Assembly: GCF_030846195.1 (NCBI RefSeq)
Contig: NZ_JAVCWH010000002.1
Span: forward strand, 558,001 to 622,000
Direction of reading: 5' to 3'
DNA: 64,000 nt
DNA from: Paracoccus yibinensis
GTDB taxonomy: Bacteria > Pseudomonadota > Alphaproteobacteria > Rhodobacterales > Rhodobacteraceae
Shown: in pieces, positions 38,478 through 46,895 of the stretch
How the letters are laid out: each line of letters begins with the position of its first letter
Numbering within the stretch: position 1 is the first letter of the stretch
Made by a program: the position numbers and the translations under genes
Notes under the pieces: model-generated
Databases searched by the model: none
What the model saw: only the letters and a program-made list of their open reading frames with translations
What the model was told of the DNA's origin: nothing

Positions 38478-38537
38478 CGCATCTCTCATCCGTAACGGGC
38501 CTACGCCCTGTTTTCATGGATGGATGTAAGGGAAAGA

Positions 38538-38624
38538 TGGTGCGGTCGAGAAGACTCGAACTTCCACTCCGGTTAAGGAACAGCGACCTCAACGCTGCGC
38601 GTCTACCAATTCCGCCACGACCGC
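38538..38624 (-). tRNA. tRNA-Leu (anticodon GAG)
   Basis: 87 nt class II tRNA. A 7-bp acceptor stem (GCGGTCG with CGACCGC) pairs the ends, the D-arm region reads TGGTAGACGC, the anticodon stem CAGCG/CGCTG holds the loop TTGAGGT with anticodon GAG (complement at 38588-38590), a long variable arm follows, then TTCGAGTC and an encoded CCA. Reads CUC (and CUU) leucine codons. Confidence 0.97.
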
Positions 38625-38727
38625 ATCCGGGCAGTGGGCCGGGTGATAGCCGAGGCGCGGGGGATTGAAAAGGGGGATTCTGACGCCCCTGCTTGACGCC
38701 GCGCGCAGGCCGGGCCAGACCGTGCCC

Positions 38728-39372
38728 ATGGTGGAATGGATGACGGCACACGGCTTGACGGGATACGACGACGCGATAGCCTTCATGGAGGCGCGGGTCG
38801 CGGCGATCCATGCGGGGCAGGCGGACGAACTGATCTGGCTGGTCGAACATCCGCCGCTCTATACCGCGGGAACCAGCGCACGGCAGACCGACCTGCTTGA
38901 GGCGCGCTTCCCGGTCCATGCGGCCGGTCGGGGCGGGCAATACACCTATCACGGACCGGGGCAGCGCATCGTCTATGTGATGCTGGACCTGAACCGGCGC
39001 GGCCGCGACGTGCGGACCTTCGTGGCGCGGCTCGAGGCCTGGGTGATCGCCTCCCTTGCGGATTTCGGCGTGACGGGCGTGATCCGCGAAGGGCGCGTGG
39101 GCGTCTGGGTGCCGCGCCCCGACAAGGCGCCCCTGCCCGACGGCAGCATCCGCGACGACAAGATCGCGGCCATCGGGGTCAAGCTGCGCCGCTGGGTTAG
39201 CTTCCACGGCATCGCCGTCAATGTCGAACCCGACCTGTCGCATTACTCCGGCATCGTTCCGTGTGGAATCAGCGGGCACGGCGTGACCAGCCTGGTCGAT
39301 CTGGGCCTGCCTGTCGGCATGGCGGATCTGGACGTGGCGTTGCGCCGAAGCTTCGATACGATCTTCGGATAA
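38728..39372 (+). CDS. lipB: octanoyltransferase (lipoate biosynthesis)
   Basis: Transfers octanoyl from ACP to lipoyl domains. 214 residues from ATG 38728 ([17 protein letters not shown]), the start that matches Rhodobacteraceae LipB; an in-frame TTG at 38665 and a GTG at 38722 are alternatives and no clear SD separates them. Signatures: [12 protein letters not shown], the Lys-containing [17 protein letters not shown], and the active Cys in VPCGISGHG. lipA is not in the window. Confidence 0.94.
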   Translation: MVEWMTAHGLTGYDDAIAFMEARVAAIHAGQADELIWLVEHPPLYTAGTSARQTDLLEARFPVHAAGRGGQYTYHGPGQRIVYVMLDLNRRGRDVRTFVARLEAWVIASLADFGVTGVIREGRVGVWVPRPDKAPLPDGSIRDDKIAAIGVKLRRWVSFHGIAVNVEPDLSHYSGIVPCGISGHGVTSLVDLGLPVGMADLDVALRRSFDTIFG

Positions 39373-39475
39373 CTGATTTTTGCCGGATGCGACCTTCTGA
39401 CGGGTGGCAAATGAACCGATCGCCCTTAAGAAGGTTGGTTGGGACTTCCAATTTCTTTGGAATAGCGAGGAAAGA

Positions 39476-39904
39476 ATGAGATTTGCGATCATCGGCGCCC
39501 TGATGGGTGCAACCCTAGCCATGCCCGCACTGGCACAGGATGCCGGCGATGCCACGGTCGGCGAAAAGGAATTCCGCAAGTGCAAGGCTTGCCACATGAT
39601 CCAGTCGCCGGAAGGCGAGGATATCGTGAAGGGCGGCGCGACCGGGCCGAACCTTTATGGCATCGTGGGACGTCCCGCCGCGTCCCAGGAAGGCTACAAG
39701 TATTCCGAGGCGCTGATCGCGTTGAAGGACGCGGGCGAGGTCTGGACGGTCGAGGATCTGGCTGCCTATATCACCGACCCGAACAAGTTCGTGCAGGAAA
39801 AGACCGGCGACAGTTCGGCCCGCACCAAGATGACGTTCAAGCTGAACAAGAACCAGGCCGATATCGCGGCCTATCTGGCAAGCGCGTCGCCTGCGGCGCA
39901 GTGA
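39476..39904 (+). CDS. cycA: cytochrome c550 (periplasmic electron carrier)
   Basis: 142 residues with a signal peptide ending at PALAQ and mature protein beginning QDAGDATVGEKEF. Haem motif CKACH with axial Met later in TKMTFKLNKNQADI. The order GEKEFRKCKACHMIQSPEG and GATGPNLYGIVGR closely resembles P. denitrificans c550, which carries electrons between the bc1 complex and oxidases. SD GAGGAAAG precedes ATG 39476. An inverted repeat (TTCCAA/TTGGAA, 39446-39462) lies in the leader. Clustered with the aa3 oxidase gene as in Paracoccus. Confidence 0.95.
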   Translation: MRFAIIGALMGATLAMPALAQDAGDATVGEKEFRKCKACHMIQSPEGEDIVKGGATGPNLYGIVGRPAASQEGYKYSEALIALKDAGEVWTVEDLAAYITDPNKFVQEKTGDSSARTKMTFKLNKNQADIAAYLASASPAAQ

Positions 39905-39954
39905 CGCACCCCCCCCCAACTGGTTCGGGCCGATCCGTCCTTGGGTCGGCCAAT

Positions 39955-39968
39955 TTGATTCAGATCAT
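39955..39968. promoter_or_regulatory. FNR-type site upstream of universal stress gene
   Basis: TTGATTCAGATCAT matches TTGAT-N4-ATCAA in nine of ten positions and lies 83 nt before the usp start, a plausible activating distance. Confidence 0.55.
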
Positions 39969-40050
39969 TCTTTCAACGCTTTCTCCGTGGCAGCGTCCAT
40001 CGCGCAACCAGGTCGCGCAGGCGCGTGGCCGTCACCACAGGAGGAGCATC

Positions 40051-40488
40051 GTGTTCAAGCATATCCTGATCCCGACCGACGGATCCGAACTGGCCACGCA
40101 GGCGGTCGACAAGGGCATGGCCCTGGCCGCCAGCATCGGCGCGGCGGTAACGGTCGTCACTGTGACCGAACCCTTCCACATCCTCAGCGCGGATGCGATG
40201 CAGGTCGAAAGTTCGCGCGCCAGCTATGATGCGGATGCACGCGCCTACGCGGACAAGGTTCTTGCGGCGGCGCGCGACAAGGCCGCGGCGGCGGGGGTCA
40301 GGATCGAAACCCATCACAAATGGCATGACAGCCCCTATCAGGCGATCATCGACACCGCCCTAAACGAAGGCTGCGACCTGATCGCCCTGGCGTCCCACGG
40401 GCGCCGCGGCATGGCGGCGGTGGTGATGGGCAGCCAGGCGACCAAGCTCTTGACGCATTCCAAGATCCCGGTTCTGGTCTATCGCTGA
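40051..40488 (+). CDS. universal stress protein (UspA family)
   Basis: 145-residue cytosolic UspA protein. The beta strand start FKHILIPTDGSELA and the nucleotide-binding C-terminal SHGRRGMAAVVMGSQATKLLTHS are diagnostic. Start is GTG 40051 with AGGAGGAG 4 nt upstream. Probably under FNR control (site at 39955). Lies between cycA and ctaD, which fits a role in low-oxygen physiology. Confidence 0.93.
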   Translation: MFKHILIPTDGSELATQAVDKGMALAASIGAAVTVVTVTEPFHILSADAMQVESSRASYDADARAYADKVLAAARDKAAAAGVRIETHHKWHDSPYQAIIDTALNEGCDLIALASHGRRGMAAVVMGSQATKLLTHSKIPVLVYR

Positions 40489-40617
40489 ACCGGGTCGGCA
40501 CATCTGCGACCAAAAGCTGCCGTCCCGGCGCCCTTAGGGCATTGCCGGGTCGGCACGGCTGGTCTAGAACCACCCGAAGGGAATAGCCGGTCTGCCGGAC
40601 CGGATCATGATATCTGA

Positions 40618-42305
<1,688 letters not shown>

Positions 42306-42306
<1 letters not shown>

Positions 42307-42800
42307 TGCCCTATGAATGGCAGGATACGGCCCCGGATCACTCCGGGGCCTTGTCATATCGGCTGCGGCTGTGGCCCTATCAATCGCTGCCGCGCAAGGG
42401 ATTCGTGTGGTTCATCGGGGTCACGGCGGGCTTCATGGCGCTGCCGGTGGTGGCGATGCTGGGAACTGCGGTGTTGTGGGGCCTGCTGCCCTTCGTGCTG
42501 CTGGTAATCGGCGGGGTCTGGTATGCAATCCAGCGCAGCTACTCCCAGGGCGAGATGGCCGAGGAACTGGTCCTGGACCGCAGGACCGCGCGGGTGGTGC
42601 GCCATGATCCGGGCGGACGCCTGCGGGAATGGACCACGAACAGCTATTGGCTGCGGCCGATCCTGCGGCGCGGGCCGGTCGAATCCTATCTGACACTGAC
42701 CGACGGCCGGCGGGAAATCGAACTGGGCGCCTTCCTGACGCCCCAGGAACGCCGCAGCCTGCATGACGACCTGTTGCGCAGGCTGGCCAGCCTGCGCTGA
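42306..42800 (+). CDS. DUF2244 membrane protein
   Basis: 164 residues with two adjacent transmembrane helices (residues about 32-75) and a soluble C-terminal domain with the DUF2244 pattern LVLDRRTARVVRHDPGGR and PVESYLTLTDGRREIELGAFL. ATG 42306 shares bases with the ctaD stop (TGATG), so it is co-translated with the oxidase subunit. DUF2244 genes often accompany oxidase genes in alphaproteobacteria; an assembly role is inference. Confidence 0.85.
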
Positions 42801-42985
42801 TCAGTCGCGTTTATGTTCAGGTTTGCCCTTGTGGCCGGTCTTGGCAAGGTCCTTCAGCTGCGGGTTGTTCATGCTATATGCATGTCCTTGGACGCGCCTT
42901 TCAGGTCTTTGACCGTCGCATCTCCCCGCTTGGCGGAGAGCGCCGCGCCAGCGGCTTTCTGCTGGGCTTTCGATTTGGCGGGCAT
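42801..42985 (-). pseudogene. DUF3008 small protein gene with a frameshift
   Basis: ATG 42985 follows a strong SD (GGAGGAG) and encodes MPAKSKAQQKAAGAALSAKR, the typical DUF3008 N-terminus. The frame then ends early at 42869 after DMHIA. A frame offset by two bases carries on with YSMNNPQLKDLAKTGHKG and KPEHKRD to a stop at 42801, the normal DUF3008 C-terminus. Removing two bases in ATGCATATAGC restores one 60-residue protein. An ATGA at the break could allow reinitiation. Pseudogene, sequencing error or split gene. Confidence 0.75.
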
Positions 42986-43024
42986 GGCGGTCTCCTCCTG
43001 CCCCGATGAGCGCCCGCAGGGCGT

Positions 43025-43486
43025 TCAGTTCAGCAGCCGCGCCTTGACCATTGGCCCGACAGCGCCGAAATCCATCTGCCCCGCGTGGCGGTCGCGCAGT
43101 TCAGCCATGACCCGGCCCATGTCACGAATGCCGGTGGCGCCCAATGCCGAAATGGCTGCGTCGATGGCAGCGGCGGTTTCCGCCTCGGACAACTGGCGAG
43201 GCAGGAATTCCTGGATGATGCCGATTTCGGCTTCTTCCTTTTCTGCCAGCTCCAGCCGCCCGCCTTCCTCATAGGCTCTGGCCGATTCCTGGCGCTGCTT
43301 GACCATCCTGGACAGGATCGCGATCAGGTCAGCCTCGCTCAGCGTGCCGTCGCCGTCGCCCACGCGGGCCGCGATCTCTCGGTCCTTGATGGCGGCGCCG
43401 ATCAGGCGCAGCGTTGACAGACGGGCGCTGTCCTTGGCCTTCATGGCGTCCTTGGTGGCGGCTTGCAGGGTGGCTCGCAGGTCCAT
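43025..43486 (-). CDS. yqeY: GatB/YqeY domain protein
   Basis: 153 residues, alpha-helical YqeY fold: MDLRATLQAATKDAMKAKD, RLIGAAIKDREI, EEAEIGIIQEFLPRQLSEAE and GRVMAELRDRHAGQMDFG. The domain is shared with the C-terminus of GatB and binds tRNA in that context; the free protein is probably tRNA- or ribosome-associated. ATG 43486 is preferred over an upstream frame. Divergent from carA. Confidence 0.92.
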   Translation of the reverse strand: MDLRATLQAATKDAMKAKDSARLSTLRLIGAAIKDREIAARVGDGDGTLSEADLIAILSRMVKQRQESARAYEEGGRLELAEKEEAEIGIIQEFLPRQLSEAETAAAIDAAISALGATGIRDMGRVMAELRDRHAGQMDFGAVGPMVKARLLN

Positions 43487-43616
43487 TTGCGTCTCCGTGG
43501 GCACGAAAGCCTGCGATCTAGGCCAGTGGACCCGCCAAATCAAGACAGGCGTTGTTCTTGACCTTGCGCGCCATGCCCCCTATTCACCGGCAGATTTCAG
43601 ACAGAGGGTGCCTGCC

Positions 43617-44771
43617 ATGGCCAACAAGCCGACCGCCTGCCTTGCGCTTGCCGACGGGACCGTCTTCTACGGCCAGGGCTTCGGCGCCCCCGGAGAGGTC
43701 GTGGCGGAGCTGGTCTTCAACACCGCGATGACCGGCTATCAGGAGATCATGACCGATCCCTCCTATGCCAGCCAGGTCGTCACCTTCACCTTCCCCCATA
43801 TCGGCAACACCGGCATCACGCCGGAAGATGACGAGGCCCCCGATCCCGTCGCCAGCGGCATCGTCGTCCGCTGGGATCCGACCGATCCGTCGAACTGGCG
43901 CGCGGCGGGCGACCTGCCCGACTGGATGGCCCGGCGCGGCCGCATCGGCATCGGCGGGGTCGATACCCGCCGCCTGACCCGCGCAATTCGCCAGCAGGGC
44001 GCCCCCCATGTGGTGCTGGCCCACGACCCGGATGGCAATTTCGACATCGCCGCCATGGTCGCCAAGGCCCGCGACTGGACGGGCCTTGTCGGCCTGGATC
44101 TGGCGAGGGATGTCACCTGCCGGCAAAGCTATCGCTGGGATCAGGGCGCCTGGGAATGGGGCAAGGGCTTCGGCACATCGCCCGAACAGAAGCCTTTCAA
44201 GGTGGTCGCGCTGGATTACGGCGCCAAGCGCAACATCCTGCGGTCCCTGGTGGCCTTCGGGGCCGACGTGACCGTCCTGCCCGCCACCGCCACCGCCGAG
44301 GAGGTTCTGGCGCATGACCCCGAAGGCGTGTTCCTGTCGAACGGTCCCGGCGACCCGGCGGCGACCGGCGAATATGCCGTGCCGATGATCAAGGACCTGC
44401 TGGACCGCGACATGCCGATCTTCGGCATCTGCCTGGGTCATCAGATGCTGGCCCTGGCGCTTGGCGCGAAGACGGTGAAGATGGGCCACGGCCATCACGG
44501 CGCGAACCATCCGGTGCGCGACACCGAAACCGGCAAGGTCGAGATCACCTCGATGAACCACGGCTTCGCGGTGGACAGCCAGACCCTGCCCGCCGGCGTG
44601 ATCGAAACCCATGTCAGCCTGTTCGACGGCAGCAATTGCGGCATCCGGGTTCAGGACAAGCCGGTCTTCTCGGTGCAATATCACCCCGAGGCCGCGCCGG
44701 GTCCGCAGGACAGTCTTTACCTGTTCCAGCGTTTCACCGACGCGATGCGCAACCGCCGGACCGGCGCTTAA
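43617..44771 (+). CDS. carA: carbamoyl-phosphate synthase small subunit
   Basis: 384-residue glutaminase subunit that supplies ammonia for carbamoyl phosphate (arginine and pyrimidines). The N-terminal CPSase domain (LADGTVFYGQGFG, FNTAMTGYQEI) is followed by the class I amidotransferase with Cys272 (FGICLGHQ) and YHPEAAPGP near the end. ATG 43617 has AGAGGG upstream. The large subunit carB is not adjacent in this window. Confidence 0.97.
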   Translation: MANKPTACLALADGTVFYGQGFGAPGEVVAELVFNTAMTGYQEIMTDPSYASQVVTFTFPHIGNTGITPEDDEAPDPVASGIVVRWDPTDPSNWRAAGDLPDWMARRGRIGIGGVDTRRLTRAIRQQGAPHVVLAHDPDGNFDIAAMVAKARDWTGLVGLDLARDVTCRQSYRWDQGAWEWGKGFGTSPEQKPFKVVALDYGAKRNILRSLVAFGADVTVLPATATAEEVLAHDPEGVFLSNGPGDPAATGEYAVPMIKDLLDRDMPIFGICLGHQMLALALGAKTVKMGHGHHGANHPVRDTETGKVEITSMNHGFAVDSQTLPAGVIETHVSLFDGSNCGIRVQDKPVFSVQYHPEAAPGPQDSLYLFQRFTDAMRNRRTGA

Positions 44772-44800
44772 CGCCTTCTTAACCGCTTTCATGCCACCCA

Positions 44801-44826
44801 TGGGCGATCCGAAAGGGAATCGCCCA
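44801..44826 (+). promoter_or_regulatory. hairpin over the GT2 start codon
   Basis: Perfect 8-bp inverted repeat TGGGCGAT (44801-44808) / ATCGCCCA (44819-44826) whose loop holds the SD AAAGGG and whose last base is the A of the ATG at 44826. Such a fold could limit ribosome access. Confidence 0.5.
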
Positions 44827-46895
44827 TGGTCAGTCCGCAGCCAGTTGCCTTTGTTTCCGCCGATGCGACTGCGCCTGCGGTTGCGCCGACCATGGCCCCC
44901 CGGCACCAGGCGCCCCTGGGCCAGTTGCTTCTGGAAGACGGCGCCGTCGATCCCGGCAACCTGCTGAAGGCCAGCGTCATGCGCGGGCGGCAGAACAGCC
45001 GCCTGGGCCAGATCCTCCTGTCGCAAGGCTGGGTCACGCCCGAGGCGCTGTTGCGCGCCCTGTGCCGGCAATGGCGCACCACCGCGCTGGATCCCGCGAA
45101 AACGCCGGGCGATCCGCGCCTGATCGACGCCTTGGGAACGGAATTCTGCCTGACCAATGCCATTCTGCCCTGGCGCCGCATCGGGGGGGTGACCTGGATC
45201 GCAACGGCCCGACCCGAAGCCTTTGCGGCGCTTATCCCGCTCTTCCCCGAAAGCTTTGGCCAGGTCCGAATGCTTTTGTGCAGCGAAGATCAGGTCCAGG
45301 CCGCCATCCTGGCCGTCCGCCGCATCGCCATGATCCGCCAGGCCGAGACGCGCGTTCCCGCCGGCGAGTCCTGCCGGTCCCGGAACGAGGCGCGCACCGG
45401 GCGCATCGCCATGGGGCTGATGGCGGCACTGGCCATCGGGCTTTGGCTGGTCCCGGTGTTCGTCCTGTCGGCGCTGACCCTGTGGGCCACTGCATCCCTT
45501 GTGGCGCAAAGCGGGTTGAAGCTGGCGGCGCTGATCGCCAGCCGCCGGATCGAGGCAGAGGGCCGCGCCTTGGCCGAGAATCTGGCCCAAGGGCGCCGCG
45601 CCAGGACAGAGATGACCCGGCCGCTGCCGGTAATCTCGGTCATGGTGCCCCTGTTCCGCGAAAGCGATGTCGCGGGCAAGCTGGTGGGCCGCCTGTCCCG
45701 GCTGGATTATCCGCGCGAACTGACCGACATCCTTCTGGTGATCGAGGCCAGCGACCAGGTCACCCGCAACGCCATTCAGGGCGCCCGCCTGCCCGGCTGG
45801 ATCCGCGTGGTCGAGGTGCCGAACGGCCCGGTCCAGACCAAGCCGCGCGCGCTGAACTATGCGCTGAATTTCTGCCGCGGCGCGATCATCGGCGTCTGGG
45901 ACGCCGAGGACCGCCCCGATCCCGACCAGTTGCACAAGGTGGCGCGGCGCTTTCACTTTGCGCCGGCCGACGTGGCCTGCCTGCAAGGGGCATTGGACTA
46001 CTACAACCCCCGCACCAACTGGCTGGCCCGATGCTTTACCATCGAATACGCCGCCTGGTTCCGGGTGATCCTGCCGGGCGTCGCGCGGCTGGGCCTGGTC
46101 GTCCCCTTGGGCGGCACCACCCTGTTCTTCCGCCGCGACGCGCTGGAACAGGTCGGCGCCTGGGACGCCTGGAACGTGACCGAGGATGCCGACCTGGGCG
46201 TGCGCCTGGCGCGGCGCGGCTGGCGGACCAAGATCATCGACACCACCACCGACGAGGAGGCGAACTGCCGCGCCCTGCCCTGGATCAAGCAGCGATCCCG
46301 CTGGCTCAAGGGTTATGCGATGACCTGGGGCGTCCACATGCGCAACCCGCGCGCGCTGTGGCGCGAACTGGGGGCGTGGCGGTTCCTGGGCTTCCAGATC
46401 CAGTTCCTGGGCAGCCTGTCGCAATATCTGCTGGCCCCGATCCTGTGGAGCTTCTGGCTGCTGAGCCTGGGCCTGCCGCATCCCCTGCGCGAACCCCTGT
46501 CCGGGGTTTGGGGCGGTTACGCGATCCCTGCCCTGTTCGGCACCTTTGTCGCGTCCGAATTGCTGTCCATCGGGGTGGGCATGTGGGCCGTCCGGGCCGA
46601 CAAGCACCGGCACCTGATGGCCTGGGTGCCCAGCCTGCACCTGTATTTCCCGCTGGGCTGCCTGGCGGGCTGGAAGGCGATCTACGAGGTGGTCGTGAAG
46701 CCCTTCTATTGGGACAAGACCGCGCACGGCATCTATGACGCGGCCGACGCTGCGGTCGTGATGGCGGACGGGACGGTGGCGGTGCCATTGCTGGGCCAGA
46801 TCGGTGAACGCCGGGATGCGGTCCTGCCGAAAGAACCGGCGGTCGCGACCGCCGTCGAGGCGACCCCCGCCCTGCCCATCCGCAAGAGCGCCTAG
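44826..46895 (+). CDS. GT2 glycosyltransferase with MshE-type N-terminal domain
   Basis: 689 residues. The N-terminus carries tandem MshEN-like motifs (PLGQLLLEDGAVDPGNLL and RLGQILLSQGWVTPEALL then ALCRQ, residues about 30-85), a fold that binds c-di-GMP in relatives. After a membrane pair (about 195-235) comes a family-2 transferase with VMVPLFRE, DAEDRPDP (metal site), TEDADLG and the QRSRWLKG signature, then four or more helices to about residue 640. This is the layout of processive polysaccharide synthases; the sugar is not shown. No export partner lies beside it. Shares CTAG with the glnE stop. Confidence 0.85.
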   Translation: MVSPQPVAFVSADATAPAVAPTMAPRHQAPLGQLLLEDGAVDPGNLLKASVMRGRQNSRLGQILLSQGWVTPEALLRALCRQWRTTALDPAKTPGDPRLIDALGTEFCLTNAILPWRRIGGVTWIATARPEAFAALIPLFPESFGQVRMLLCSEDQVQAAILAVRRIAMIRQAETRVPAGESCRSRNEARTGRIAMGLMAALAIGLWLVPVFVLSALTLWATASLVAQSGLKLAALIASRRIEAEGRALAENLAQGRRARTEMTRPLPVISVMVPLFRESDVAGKLVGRLSRLDYPRELTDILLVIEASDQVTRNAIQGARLPGWIRVVEVPNGPVQTKPRALNYALNFCRGAIIGVWDAEDRPDPDQLHKVARRFHFAPADVACLQGALDYYNPRTNWLARCFTIEYAAWFRVILPGVARLGLVVPLGGTTLFFRRDALEQVGAWDAWNVTEDADLGVRLARRGWRTKIIDTTTDEEANCRALPWIKQRSRWLKGYAMTWGVHMRNPRALWRELGAWRFLGFQIQFLGSLSQYLLAPILWSFWLLSLGLPHPLREPLSGVWGGYAIPALFGTFVASELLSIGVGMWAVRADKHRHLMAWVPSLHLYFPLGCLAGWKAIYEVVVKPFYWDKTAHGIYDAADAAVVMADGTVAVPLLGQIGERRDAVLPKEPAVATAVEATPALPIRKSA

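Noticed and set aside
39909..39917. C9 run as a phase-variation switch of cycA
   Set aside because: It lies after the stop codon and cannot change the reading frame; it could only affect spacing to the next promoter.
43584..46727. 1047-codon minus-strand frame opposite carA and the GT2 gene
   Set aside because: Antisense shadow; the plus-strand proteins are well conserved.
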